Both the position numbers and the translations under genes were made by a program. Positions 34,567 through 45,067 of a stretch of 64,000 nucleotides of DNA are shown here, piece by piece. The notes below the pieces were generated by a model, which had not been told where the DNA came from, made no database searches, and saw only the letters and a program-made list of their open reading frames with translations. This stretch comes from Tomocerus qinae (taxonomy: Eukaryota > Arthropoda > Collembola > Entomobryomorpha > Tomoceridae). Position 1 is the first letter of the stretch. The number at the start of each line of letters is the position of its first letter. Location of the stretch: contig CM034546.1 in the NCBI GenBank assembly GCA_020055645.1, forward strand, positions 6,696,001-6,760,000, in the 5' to 3' direction.

Positions 34567-35440
34567 TATCAATCGCATCGTTTTTCTGATGCGCTAGGAA
34601 AATCATTAACACAATTTGAATTCTCGGTTGGTAGATTATTTAGTATTATTATTAAATTTCTAAATAGTTTTACACTTTTTTTGAGAAGACTTTTCTTAAA
34701 AAACTAATGTTTCATTTATGTCTAAAGGTTGACCGTTAAAAATTTGTACTCATGTTACGACATGGGTCAGAGTGGAACATGATAGTTTTCTATTTGTTGT
34801 TGGAAAGGTACCTACACTGGTTAGATGACTTAAAACGTGCCTTGTCGTTATTGCAGACACTATACTAACTCTTACCGTTTGTCTGCAATTTGATTCTATA
34901 TTTTGACTTGTCTTTGGAATGGACAATTACCACATGAAAAGAGATACTGTCTTATTTGTCTTTACTGAGTTTTACAGCTAACTTATCGAATAAAATTTTT
35001 ATTATCTTCAATAAACTGTAAAATAATCATTGCTATTTTCAGTGGCAGCCTTAAAATGCACATTGCGTATTTGATTCATTAAGGAACGATTTCACATAAG
35101 CCCTGAAATACTGAAAAATGAATTTTGACCACATTTTTGCTGGTGGAAATTATGTTTTCATCCCGGTATCCAAAGTGCCAACAGAATTCTTCCCAGTTTT
35201 GGTGGAAAATTTAGGAACAATCAAGGGACAGCTGGATAAAATTGCGCGTAAATTTTTGCAGTTTAGAGCAAAAGGAAGCGGTATGGTGCGTAGCGGTTCC
35301 TTCTTCCTTTTTTTCTCCCTTTCTTCCCTTTTTCCTTCCCTATGTGAAAGGATATAGTAGGCCACGGGCTTCGATGTATATTCCAATCATTTGAAACTAG
35401 AATGTAAACAGTGTTGTTTGTTTTTAAATCTTGTATACAA
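34567..35440. other. IR 3' flank and spacer
   Basis: The first part is the lost C-terminal tail and the flank shared with 23355-23900 (without the MITE). The short frame at 35118-35357 has no recognisable domain. Confidence 0.45.
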
Positions 35441-35860
35441 TCATTTTAGATATTTTTCTTTTCGGTATCCACCTTGATCCGAAGTAGTTTCAAAACGAAT
35501 CGTTGGATCCAAAATGTAGCCTCTTTGGAAATTATGGTCAATTATCAATATATCCACTCGTCTGTTGGAACCATCGATAGCCATTGTAGGAACTTCCCCG
35601 TAAACTTCTAAGCCCTTTTCTTTAAATGGTTTAACAATGAGTGTTCTAATAATGGTGATGTCTTGCATTACGATGTAACAATCCATTAAAAAAGGCAAAA
35701 AAGCCAAAATATGGACAAAAGTGTAAAATATGTAAAATAAAGTGGGTGCCAAAATGCTTGAAAAGTTGCAAAACGTTGACCATGCATTCTACTTGTACTA
35801 TAGGCAAATATTCATCCTTATGGCACACCTGAACTTTGTATGATATCAAGTTAAAATACA
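35441..35860 (-). mobile_element. LINE C-terminal fragment
   Basis: On the minus strand two overlapping frames together read like the end of a non-LTR retrotransposon ORF: a zinc-knuckle part (HFILHILHFCP) and then GSNRRVDILIID and RGYILDPTIRFET, a motif pair seen after reverse transcriptase in many arthropod LINE proteins. There is a frame change between them and no upstream reverse transcriptase, so it is a short dead fragment. The LINE clade is uncertain. Confidence 0.5.
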
Positions 35861-36084
35861 ATTAAACCCCTTTGAACCTGTGACAAATAATATAATAATA
35901 TAATGTCAGTCTTAATAGTCCAATAAAATCTATTATTAATTTATAAACATATGGCATGTATATTGCATAAAACAATTAATTACATTCTGGAAAAATAAGG
36001 TTGTTCCGAAATTTAACTAAATATTATGTTAATGAGCAAATCTTTTGATATTCAATCGAAGTACATAATATTAATATATAAGTA

Positions 36085-36300
36085 CTAGGCGGTCACAGGA
36101 CCCAGGTCCTGTCATGAATAAAGCTAGTGTGTATTTCGGGGACGATGCGAAGATAGATTTTTAAAATTCCAATTGACGTTTTCTCGGTTTCTCATTTGGT
36201 GGGCAGGAGGTAGAGATTTTACATTTCACTGATAGACAGTAAAAACATTTCCCAAAACTTCGCCTTAGTACGACCTAAGGTAAATACTCGTCACCAAAAT
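36085..36300 (-). mobile_element. Helitron-like 3' region (copy B)
   Basis: Read on the minus strand it ends in a hairpin ACAGGACCTGGGTCCTGT, then GACCGC and CTAG (36088-36085), followed by a host T (complement of A36084). About 200 bp further in match copy C (GGTTTCTCATTTGGTGGG, ACTTCGCCTTAGTACGACCT). The 5' end (TC) was not found, so the true length is unknown. Confidence 0.6.
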
Positions 36301-37160
36301 GGCCATGAAAAATGGTGCCATTTTCTTTGTTTGTGGATACTTCCTACCTGGCTTCTTCGTTACTGTATATTGTATGCTGAGCCAGAGGTATTAGAAATAA
36401 TAATTGGAATTCTATGATGCTGTTTTTACCTCCATAATGTTTATGTTTTATGCAAAAATTTAATCATCGAAATAAGCAATGAGCAACAACTGTAAAATAC
36501 ACTACTGGTTAGCAATACTGTCGGTTTTGATGATGAATGACGATTTTCCTAAAGTTTATAAAATTTAATATCAATACTGCTGGCCTAGTTCAACTTATTG
36601 ATGCTTTTTGCAGTCAAAATTATCAAGCCCGTCCAAACTTTGATTATGCAATTTCATTGCTAAAAATAATGACGTATGTATACATGGCATAAGTAATGAG
36701 AGGGTTCTTGAAACAATAACAAAATCAAAGTAGGAATAATTCTATTAATGCCAAAATTATTTGGTAAGTTTATTGGTGTGTAATTAAATAGGGTACAATT
36801 AAACAAATAAAATTCATTAAATAAACGACAAACAAATATACTTAGCCTAACTAATTGGAAATAAATCAAAGTGATCTTAATTCAAAAATACATGAAATAA
36901 TAATAATAAATAATATCAAATAATAATGAGTTAGTATAAAATAATAATAAGAGTTAATATCAAATAGTATTAAGAATAAGAATTAATTTCAATTAACCAT
37001 AAGAAGAATTAATATCAAATAGTAATAAGACTAACAATTAATAATAACTAACAATAAGAATTAATAACAAATAATAATAAGACTACTAATTAGTATCAAT
37101 TATAATAGTAAGAATTAATATCAATTACAAATAATAAGAATTAATATCATAACATGCCTT
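36301..37160. other. Gene-free spacer ending in an AAT/TTAATATCAA-rich tract
   Basis: About 36880-37160 is a degenerate low-complexity run of AATAATAA, AAGAATTAATATCAA and related words leading into the 36-bp satellite. No gene. Confidence 0.5.
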
Positions 37161-37167
37161 ATTGGCA

Positions 37168-37698
37168 ATGGACCAACAAACGGTCACGTCTGCCCTATTG
37201 ACAATGGACCAACAAATGGTCAAGTCTGCCTTATCGGCAATGGGCCAGCAAATGGGCAAGTCTGCCTTATCGGCAATGGGCCAGCAAATGGGCAAGTCTG
37301 CCTTATTGGCAGTGGACCAACAAACGGTCACGTCTGCCTTATTGACAATGGACCAACAAATGGTCAAGTCTGCCTTATCGGCAATGGGCCAGCAAATGGG
37401 CAAGTCTGCCTTATTGGCAATGGACCAACAAACGGTCACGTCTGCCCTATTGACAATGGACCAACAAATGGTCAAGTCTGCCTTATCGGCAATGGGCCAG
37501 CAAATGGGCAAGTCTGCCTTATCGGCAATGGGCCAGCAAATGGGCAAGTCTGCCTTATTGGCAGTGGACCAACAAACGGTCACGTCTGCCTTATTGACAA
37601 TGGACCAACAAATGGTCAAGTCTGCCTTATCGGCAATGGGCCAGCAAATGGGCAAGTCTGCCTTATTGGCAATGGGCCAGCAAATGGGGAAAGTCTGC
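37168..37698. repeat. 36-bp minisatellite with a 252-bp higher-order repeat
   Basis: About 14.7 units of 36 bp. Three unit types (encoding, if read, MDQQTVTSALLT, MDQQMVKSALSA and MGQQMGKSALSA) follow the order A-B-C-C-A'-B-C, and this seven-unit block is repeated twice (37168-37419 and 37420-37671) before a partial unit. Because 36 is a multiple of three, a frame on each strand stays open over the whole array (37162-37734 plus, 37125-37730 minus). The composition, the bidirectional openness and the lack of flanking exons argue for a satellite rather than a gene, though a repeat protein cannot be excluded. Confidence 0.85.
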
Positions 37699-38231
37699 CT
37701 TATTTGGCAAAGAGCCGTTAAAACGGTCAAATAAATATTTTATGATAGTAATAATGTGAAGAATTTTTAGTTAGCTTTCAAAAATAAGTTGTTAAGTGTA
37801 TCAACAAACTCTATCATATTATAAATAGAATCCCAAAATTCAATGAGTCCATTAAACTTTCTTGTCATAATAGCACAACAAAACTTCAATATGCGAGTGA
37901 AAATGAATAAGTGCAAGAAACGATATATTTAATTGAAGGAAGAAGTTTTTACTACCACGCAACAGTGTATTCAAATTTAATAATTTTGTCATACTTTGCC
38001 GTTAAAACTCACAAGCGTGTATGCATAAATTAAGCTAGTTCCATCTGAATGGAATATAGCATCTTTTGCAAATAAACCAAACAGTGGTGTGGTGTTCTTA
38101 CATTTTGAAATTTAATAACCGTACGGCGGCCAAGCAATAACAATCATAACTTAGACCATTCTGTTTTGAAACGTAGTGGCTTGCCCTATTCTCATAAGTA
38201 CATACAAACACACAAACATACGTACATACAA
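37699..38231. other. Gene-free spacer
   Basis: No supported feature. Confidence 0.4.
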
Positions 38232-38382
38232 ATGTTTTTAATAATGTACCCCAAAGTAGTTGACCCGAAGTCCACTATAATCAAAGTGCCTTTGTCAGGT
38301 AACTTCGGAAGGCATCCGACACATGCACGTTGCGTGTAGTGGACATCGGGTGAACTGCTTTGGGGTACATTATTAAAAACAT
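38232..38382. repeat. 151-bp foldback MITE
   Basis: Arms of about 46 bp beginning ATGTTTTTAATAATGTACCC pair across a 60-bp centre with a few mismatches (38232-38277 against 38337-38382). No clear target duplication. Lies downstream of the minus-strand IR. Confidence 0.65.
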
Positions 38383-38668
38383 TAATTATTTACTACGCGT
38401 GCGCCAGTTTATGTTTATACTTAGTCTTGATATAAAAATACATTATTGATATTGATCAATTTGAGATAAAGTTAGTTATGTTTGAGAGCATGTTAACGAG
38501 CCAAGCAATAATTATTAAGACAAACAGCAAAGTAACCCAGCACATTTAATATCATTAAAAATTAATGTACATCTATAATTAAAAAGATATAACTATTGAT
38601 ATTGAAATTAAAGCACTAGGTAGGTAATATCGTATATTGTCTAGTTCGAGGAAGTGCCAATTAGCTGA
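38383..38668. other. 3' flank of the minus-strand IR
   Basis: No supported feature. Confidence 0.4.
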
Positions 38669-40588
38669 TCATCTTTTACGACAACAAAAACAATCCCTAC
38701 AAACTTTTGTGGTACCGTTTGTTAGTTTGTGTACAATATCTAGTGCGTGAATTGTTAGCATTAATTTATAATGCCAGATATTTTCCAGAAGGAAAATAAA
38801 GGAGGAGCCAAGTAGAAAGTATCCACAAACGAAAAAAATGGCATGAATTTTCATCGATAGACTTATGGGGACATCCTGAGACTCTTCGTTCTTCTGCTTT
38901 GAATAAGATATTTTTTTCTGGTAATGGAATCTGAAATCTCTGAATTGCTTAAAATATTTTAGGAAGCCGCCCTCCTGCATTAGATGAAAATATGATTGGA
39001 ATTTATAACGGTAGCAATTTTGGAAATAATAAGTCATCGGTTGAACAATATCCGTTTCTTTAACAGTCATACAAGTTCCTTTTGATGATACTACTGATGG
39101 TATTAAGGGCACGATGTAGTTACTTCCTTCTTTATTATGTACGCTTAATAGTCTAAGTGAAAAATTTGTCAACAATTTCTTTTCAAATGTCCAGAATTCC
39201 ATTTTTCTATCATCAGTTGTTGTGTTAAGCTGCCAATCAAATCTGTAGACACTCGAATTCATTTTCTCCAACATTTTATACTTTTCAAAGATTTCAGTTC
39301 TATCTTCATCGAAATTAAATCTTTTGTCTTTTAGCAACAAAAACTTGTATCCACTTTCCACAAGATCTTTAAAGTCGAAAAATTGTTTTCTGTCGGGAGG
39401 TGCAATAATCTCACTTGTTATCCACGTTTCATATTGATTGGCAATTATAAATCCCATTGACACAATTACCAAGTACAAGATGTTTTTCCCTTTATTGGTA
39501 ACATCCTGATTTAATAGGATGGCCACAGTGGAAAGAAATATCAAATCTAATTTCTGGTAAAAAGAAGTAACTCTGAATGCCAAGAAATAAAATGAAATCG
39601 GAAAAAAGGAGAATATCAGCCACCAGCAATAATCATCGAATGAATTTTGAATCAGAACTGTCAAAGGAGTATCGATTAAACGAGGATTTGCCTCACAGTA
39701 GAAGGGAATCAATTCTTTAAAGTATTCAATGAACATAGTTTCATCCCAATTTACTTTATATGGTTTTAAATGGAGTGATAACATGTAAATGGTCCCACAA
39801 TCTTTTTCTTCTTCCTTTAAATAGTCAACTTTCTTTGTATATACCGGAGTGAAATTCATTTTTTCACTCATTAACTCAACACTCATTACTGTATGTTGAC
39901 AAATGATATACTTTTTATGGGCCATGCGATAAGGCTTTTTGGTGCATCCCAGTATTTGCTTAACACCTCTGTGTTTAAAATATACATTAATACCACCAAT
40001 TTTAATACCTTGAAGATTTCCGTTCAAATCTTTCCAAATGCTTTCCCATTTCCCTTCAAAGACTTCGTTTTGAATGCGATGAAGTATTAATGGCCCCTTT
40101 TTTGGATTGTAAAGAATTGGAGTGTAAACCGAATATTTTCTTATATCTTTTATTGCCAGAATAAAGAGAGGAGACACCAAATTACGAATGAGATTAAATT
40201 CCCATTTTGGATTCATTGTTTTAAGTTCATCTTTGATGATGATTATAAATCTTGAATCACGACGATTTATTTCTTTTCCAAAATGTTGAACCAAATCTCG
40301 CACAGTACGGCCTGGCCCCATTAAAATATTTAAACTGCACAAATTTCTTGACAAATCTCGGGGATTATCTTTATGTCTACCAAAGAGAGTTTTGTTATAG
40401 AACGGTGTTACCAAGGTCCAAGTTTGTCCATTTTGGTTTGAAAATATAAAATCTGTCGCCCACTGAAAATTACGAATTATGATCATGTTAAAATCACAAT
40501 TACTATAAAAAGACAAATTTCGAAAACAATGAACACTGTTTATAAAAATGAAAATTAAAGTTAGTTTAAATTTATAACTAGAATACAT
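38669..40588 (-). CDS. Divergent ionotropic receptor (IR), minus-strand member
   Basis: A single exon of 639 residues on the minus strand, starting MYSSYKFKLTLIFIFINSVHC (signal peptide). Same plan as the two plus-strand IRs: LSFYSNCDF near the start, RDLVQHFGKEINRR, first helix with CWWLIFSFFPISFYFLAF (about 318-336), pore ILLNQDV, helix 3 ending ETWITSEIIAPPD (about 369-400), S2 with MQEGGFLKYFKQF, and last helix IHAIFFVCGYFLLGSSFIFL (about 580-603). It has a Cys-rich cytoplasmic end (CRDCFCCRKR). It is clearly more diverged than the pair at 32.7 and 43.1 kb, and I saw none of their upstream repeats or esterase remnant next to it. It is therefore an older member lying in opposite orientation between the two halves of the younger duplication. 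Intact. Confidence 0.8.
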   Translation of the reverse strand: MYSSYKFKLTLIFIFINSVHCFRNLSFYSNCDFNMIIIRNFQWATDFIFSNQNGQTWTLVTPFYNKTLFGRHKDNPRDLSRNLCSLNILMGPGRTVRDLVQHFGKEINRRDSRFIIIIKDELKTMNPKWEFNLIRNLVSPLFILAIKDIRKYSVYTPILYNPKKGPLILHRIQNEVFEGKWESIWKDLNGNLQGIKIGGINVYFKHRGVKQILGCTKKPYRMAHKKYIICQHTVMSVELMSEKMNFTPVYTKKVDYLKEEEKDCGTIYMLSLHLKPYKVNWDETMFIEYFKELIPFYCEANPRLIDTPLTVLIQNSFDDYCWWLIFSFFPISFYFLAFRVTSFYQKLDLIFLSTVAILLNQDVTNKGKNILYLVIVSMGFIIANQYETWITSEIIAPPDRKQFFDFKDLVESGYKFLLLKDKRFNFDEDRTEIFEKYKMLEKMNSSVYRFDWQLNTTTDDRKMEFWTFEKKLLTNFSLRLLSVHNKEGSNYIVPLIPSVVSSKGTCMTVKETDIVQPMTYYFQNCYRYKFQSYFHLMQEGGFLKYFKQFRDFRFHYQKKISYSKQKNEESQDVPISLSMKIHAIFFVCGYFLLGSSFIFLLENIWHYKLMLTIHALDIVHKLTNGTTKVCRDCFCCRKR

Positions 40589-41330
40589 TTGTTCTAGGAA
40601 GATTGGTAAATGATGTCTTACGCGAACAAAGAAATATGTAGCAGTAAGTTAACAATGACTCAGTATTAAATTCTATATATTTACGTTAATTATGAAATTG
40701 AATTAGGTACTCAACCCGTGGGTAATCATTAGTGTAAGTGATAAGTGTACATAGTTTAACAAGTAATCAACAAGTTAATTTATAAGCAATCTGTTTTTGA
40801 CTCACAGCATGTAATACATTAGTCCATTACAAATACATTAATAAATGAGTAAATAATACATTACTTTTGTAGGGCAACTTTGTACAAATTAAGAGCTTAA
40901 ATATAGAAGAATAGTGAAACGCGGGTTAGTTGTAGAGTGGTCATAAAATAATTACCAGAGCAATCAGGAAGTATTTCTCGAAAATTAAATACAGATATCA
41001 GTTTCTTGAGATATTAAAATCCACAGTATAATTTTCAATTTCACCAGGCACCAAAGTCGTATATACGAATTATCTAAAACTTAAATGGTAATTAATGTAA
41101 TTAAAATAATCCTTAAATTTCCTGTTTGTACCACAAACTAACAAACAAACAAAGTCGGATACGAAAGTTATTCATAATGTGATTACAATAATCAAATTAG
41201 CATTAACTTCATTCTATATAGTGAGTGTTAATTAATTACAGGTTTCTATTCTAACAAATACGATGAAAACTGATAAAAACACTTGAATGCCAATACTACC
41301 AACGCTTTGTCTTTGATATACCTATACCAT
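40589..41330. other. IR 5' flank and spacer
   Basis: No supported gene. The promoter of the minus-strand IR should lie at the left end of this stretch, but no clear TATA box was seen. Confidence 0.4.
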
Positions 41331-41973
41331 AATCTCTCAAAGACCTATATCAAATTTTTCATTAATTTTGCCAACTTTGGGTGAGTTGAAGTTATCTGTT
41401 ACTAAAGTGGCATTGCACAATAACTGGTTTTGAAAACAATATATAAACAACATAATTGACGATAGTACTTAGGTATCTTACTTAAGTTTAGATTATTACT
41501 TAAGTTTCTTAAGTTTACCTGACTCTGTTTTCCTTGCGTCTATTCCGGCTTTCACAACTATACCCTGTCTTTACATTTTACATCATTTTGTACTCAACTT
41601 ATATAATTGTACTTTCGCACAATTTATAATTAATTTTGTTGCAATTAAAATGGAATAATATTAATTTATTTTCCTCATCAGTGATCCAAATGGGTATCAG
41701 CAGACCGGAACAAACTGGACACCATTAAATCCTTACGAACAGCGTGTACAATGGCTTCTTGTTGATGAGACATTTCAAATGACTTCAACAAACTTATCCG
41801 AGCGATCCGATTTTTGGAATCTTTACCCGTGGCACAATGAAATGTTTGCTTTTAAAATCGGACAAGTTTTAAGTTATGTTATTTTATTTATAGTTGTTGG
41901 AATTTATCGATTTGGCACATTACTCGATTTAGTATTTAATTATGCATGGAGTAATAAGTTGTTGCCGATCTGA
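41331..41973 (+). pseudogene. Carboxylesterase 3' remnant (last part of exon 6, intron, exon 7)
   Basis: 41331-41380 equals the end of esterase exon 6 (LSKTYIKFFINFANFG). A GT-AG intron follows (41381-41681), then 41682-41973 equals exon 7 and its former extension: GDPNGYQQTGTNWTPLNPYE, then FWNLYPWHNEMF and a hydrophobic stretch VLSYVILFIVVGIYRFG before the stop. All upstream exons are missing, so this is a by-product of the segmental duplication that also made the IR at 43052. It keeps the longer C-terminus that the full-length esterase has lost. Confidence 0.85.
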
Positions 41974-42117
41974 ATAAAAACATGATTTGAAAGCCACTTG
42001 CTTATAAATCCTTGCATGGTAGAATACAAATAGTAAATAATTAATCATAATTCATCAATTTAGTTCTCCTACCGCGGTTTCGGTAATTCACGAAAAAGCA
42101 AGTCGTCTGCCTAATAT

Positions 42118-42240
42118 TACAATGTAACAAGCCATTTGATCATGGCTGCTACAAAGTAACAAACCATTTCATCATGGCTGAGACAAAGTAACAAACCATT
42201 TTATCATGACCGCGACAAAGTAACAAACCACTGTATCAGG
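42118..42240. repeat. 33-34-bp tandem repeat, about four copies
   Basis: Diverged copies of a unit with GTAACAAACCATTTCATCATGG and CTGCGACAAA-like sequence. Confidence 0.65.
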
Positions 42241-42436
42241 AGTTAGGTACTTTACTGAATCAAATTGAGTAGTTCTTGAAGTTTTCATCTAGATGCGTAA
42301 TTGGTACAGGGCTAAGATTATATTCAAGCAAGAGAGGCGACAGAGTTGCAGGCGCATCCGGATAGCTGTGATGACTGGCCAAGTTACAAACGTGTACATT
42401 TTAGGGCTAAGAAAATATTTAAAGGGGGTAATGAAA

Positions 42437-42572
42437 AAACTTGGAAGGAAACGAATTGAGAATTAAGAAACTTGGAAGGAAACGAATTGAAAACTAAGAA
42501 ACTTGGAAGGAAGTGAATTGAGAATTAAGTAACTTGGAAGGAAACGAATTGAGATCGAAGAAACTCAGAAGG
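42437..42572. repeat. About 33-bp tandem repeat upstream of IR copy 3, about four copies
   Basis: Copies of CTTGGAAGGAAACGAATTGA followed by GAATTAAGAAA. The homologous sites upstream of the IR at 32.7 kb (about 32145) and of the pseudogene (about 22195) hold about one copy, so the array expanded in this copy, about 480 bp before the ATG. Confidence 0.7.
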
Positions 42573-43051
42573 ATTACGTAGAAGCATGAAGTGGAAATAA
42601 ACCGGGAAATGAAGTAGTTATGAAGAACGCTGTAGGTTTGGAAGGAAATAGACCAGGAAGGAAGAAACAGGGAAGGAATGGGCTAGGAAATGGACTATTT
42701 CCTCAGGTTATTTTAAAATCTATATGAAAGGAGTGGTGACTGAAATGTTAGCCTGCTATAATTTATGGTGCTTTGGTCATGTCAATGTTCAATGCAACAT
42801 GTAGACTAATTATACGCCGGAGGACAAGAAGTTGAATGACGCGGAACTAATTTGAGATGCTTAGCGTTCAAATATTGGCTTAGTATTGTGTTTTGACTTC
42901 GTTGCTGGGTCTCACAAGGAAGGGAATTTAATTTTAGCATGCTTTCTTAGTTTATCCCGTCTTTTATACAAAAACTAGTAAGCATAATCACATTCCCCAA
43001 TTCTCTTGGTTTAAGTTCGGTTGTGAAATAAACACCTTTCAGTCGTTCGAA
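42573..43051. other. Upstream region of IR copy 3
   Basis: Homologous to 32170-32694. The last 30 bp before the ATG (GAAATAAACACCTTTCAGT) are the best conserved part and probably hold the core promoter. Confidence 0.4.
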
Positions 43052-45067
43052 ATGGTCTCCACCATTATCTTTAAATCTGCACTTATTTTAAATATTTTCG
43101 TAATAGGAAACTGCATCCCTCAATTGTCTTTCTACAAAAATTGTGATTTCAATTTGATAAAATTTTCCTATTCTGCTTGGGTGACAGAATTTATGTTGGC
43201 CAACCAAAACTTACAGCCTTGGACAGTGGCCAGCTATAACTATAACAAATATTTGTTAGGTCGAGAAGAAGACCGTCCTAGAGATTTGTCGAAAAATGTG
43301 TGCATCGTAAATATTCTAATGGAGCCTCACTACGGCTTCCGAAGTTTGCTCGAGTTTTTTGGGCAAGAAATAAATCGTCGAGCCTCTACTTTCATAATAG
43401 TCTACGGAAACAGAGAAATAAAATCGATGAAAGAAAAGTGGCAATACAATGCGAGACAGCAGCTGGTTTGTCCGCTTTTTGTATTAGTCCTCCACAGTGC
43501 AACTCATCATTCTGTGTATACTGGTACTCTTTACAACAAATACGGAATGTTATATCTGGACACTGAAATACTGGAAGAAAATTGGGAGAGAGTTTGGTAC
43601 TCTTTGAACGGAAATCTGCATGGGACTATAATTGCAGCCAGCTCTGTCGACTTTCCTTCCAACCGTCCTGCACAATGGCCAAATGCAATCAGTTCTGTTT
43701 ATTCATCAATGAAAAACGACATGATGCCATCTCCACCTCCCTACAGGGCTGTAGGAACTATGTCTGAACAATTAAATTTTACAGTTTATTTTGCAAGACA
43801 TCCACGTTTACTCAGAAAATTGAAACCGTGTGGATATGTTAGAATGATGGCAATTTATAACAAACGCTTCACAACGGATTGGTCGATAACATCATTTATC
43901 GAACCTTTAAAAAAGTTGATCCCTTTCTATTGCCAAGCAAAAAATGAACTTCTTGCTGTCCCTTTGTCAGTTTTAATTCAGAATACATTTGATGATCATT
44001 GCTGGATTTACATTTTGTCTTTATTTCCAATTTCATTGCTGATTTTAACTTTTGGAACGAATAATTCCTCCTTTAGTCAACGATTTAATTGGATTACAAT
44101 ATCCTTTGTATCTGTTCTTCTGGATCAGTCGGTTTCCATTGATAGAAAAAAGTGTTTGTACTTGGTAGTAGTGATTATGGGATTCGTCATAACGATTCTT
44201 TACGGGACGTGGATAACAAGCGAAATTGTAGCACCACCAGACATAAGACAATATGAGGACTTCAATGAACTCTTTGAAAATGATTACAAGTTATTGTGTC
44301 AGAAAAATAAAAGAATTGATGTCATTGAAGAGAGGTCTGATTTTTTCATCAAATATAAAATTTTGCAAAAAATGAATTCGAGTGTTTTCATTTATGATTG
44401 GGAAGTAGAAGATCCAGCTAAAAACTTTGGAGATGAAGAAATTACTGTAAACGACGTAGCATTGAAATTATTGACTAATTATACATTAAAGCTATTTTCT
44501 TTTACATTAAAAGAAGATGCTCAATATCGTATACCTATGATTGCAAAAGTGGCTTCTGTTGATGCAGTTTGTATGTCCACCAAAAAAACAATCACATTAA
44601 ATACCGAAGCTTCGACGTTTGAATTTTGTTATCGTTACAGATTTATTGACTATTTCCGGCGAATGTTGGAGGAAGGGTTATTTAGTAATTGGGAAGAACA
44701 ATATAAATACGAAAGTGATTTACCTAGTATTCAGCCTTTTTATGAAATGAAGTTCCAGGAAACTTTAGATCCTCCTATTAGTCTCGACATGAAAATTCAA
44801 GCAATTTTTATTTTATGTGGCTATCTCATTCTTGGTTCATGTCTAATGTTTATTCTGGAATTCTTTTCTCATAAATTATTTTTGTCATTTCCTCGTTTTA
44901 AGAGAATGTTAAAATTTTCTAATCGATTGCCTTGTTTTACCTTTTCTGAGCACCTAGTGAAGGCATCAAATTATTTTGCATTCTTTCTTGATCGATTTAT
45001 TACAGCCATAAAAAAAATTTCTCAGAGCTGTACAAGGAAAATAAATTTTCAAAAAACAATTTACTGA
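43052..45067 (+). CDS. Divergent ionotropic receptor (IR), copy 3
   Basis: A single exon of 671 residues, the most complete of the plus-strand IRs. Signal peptide about 1-24 (MVSTIIFKSALILNIFVIGN), conserved LSFYKNCDFN and RSLLEFFGQEINRR, S1, first helix near 316-335 (CWIYILSLFPISLLILTF), pore segment with VLLDQSV, helix 3 near 368-388 ending GTWITSEIVAPPD, S2 with MLEEGLFSNWEEQYKY, last helix near 580-603, and a basic cytoplasmic tail of about 70 residues. The order matches IR chemosensory channels. The tail differs from the tails of copies 1 and 2. Upstream lie the esterase remnant and two minisatellites, showing that a block of about 3.7 kb was duplicated. Ligand unknown. Confidence 0.82.
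   Translation: MVSTIIFKSALILNIFVIGNCIPQLSFYKNCDFNLIKFSYSAWVTEFMLANQNLQPWTVASYNYNKYLLGREEDRPRDLSKNVCIVNILMEPHYGFRSLLEFFGQEINRRASTFIIVYGNREIKSMKEKWQYNARQQLVCPLFVLVLHSATHHSVYTGTLYNKYGMLYLDTEILEENWERVWYSLNGNLHGTIIAASSVDFPSNRPAQWPNAISSVYSSMKNDMMPSPPPYRAVGTMSEQLNFTVYFARHPRLLRKLKPCGYVRMMAIYNKRFTTDWSITSFIEPLKKLIPFYCQAKNELLAVPLSVLIQNTFDDHCWIYILSLFPISLLILTFGTNNSSFSQRFNWITISFVSVLLDQSVSIDRKKCLYLVVVIMGFVITILYGTWITSEIVAPPDIRQYEDFNELFENDYKLLCQKNKRIDVIEERSDFFIKYKILQKMNSSVFIYDWEVEDPAKNFGDEEITVNDVALKLLTNYTLKLFSFTLKEDAQYRIPMIAKVASVDAVCMSTKKTITLNTEASTFEFCYRYRFIDYFRRMLEEGLFSNWEEQYKYESDLPSIQPFYEMKFQETLDPPISLDMKIQAIFILCGYLILGSCLMFILEFFSHKLFLSFPRFKRMLKFSNRLPCFTFSEHLVKASNYFAFFLDRFITAIKKISQSCTRKINFQKTIY

Noticed and set aside
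35118-35357. 79-codon frame upstream of the LINE fragment
   Set aside because: No domain or splice context; the end is low-complexity (Ser/Leu/Phe).
37125-37734. Two long frames over the 36-bp array as genes
   Set aside because: They exist on both strands because the unit is a multiple of three; there are no flanking exons and no family match.
42118-42572. CRISPR-like array
   Set aside because: Units are contiguous and diverged with no unique spacers; the setting is eukaryotic.
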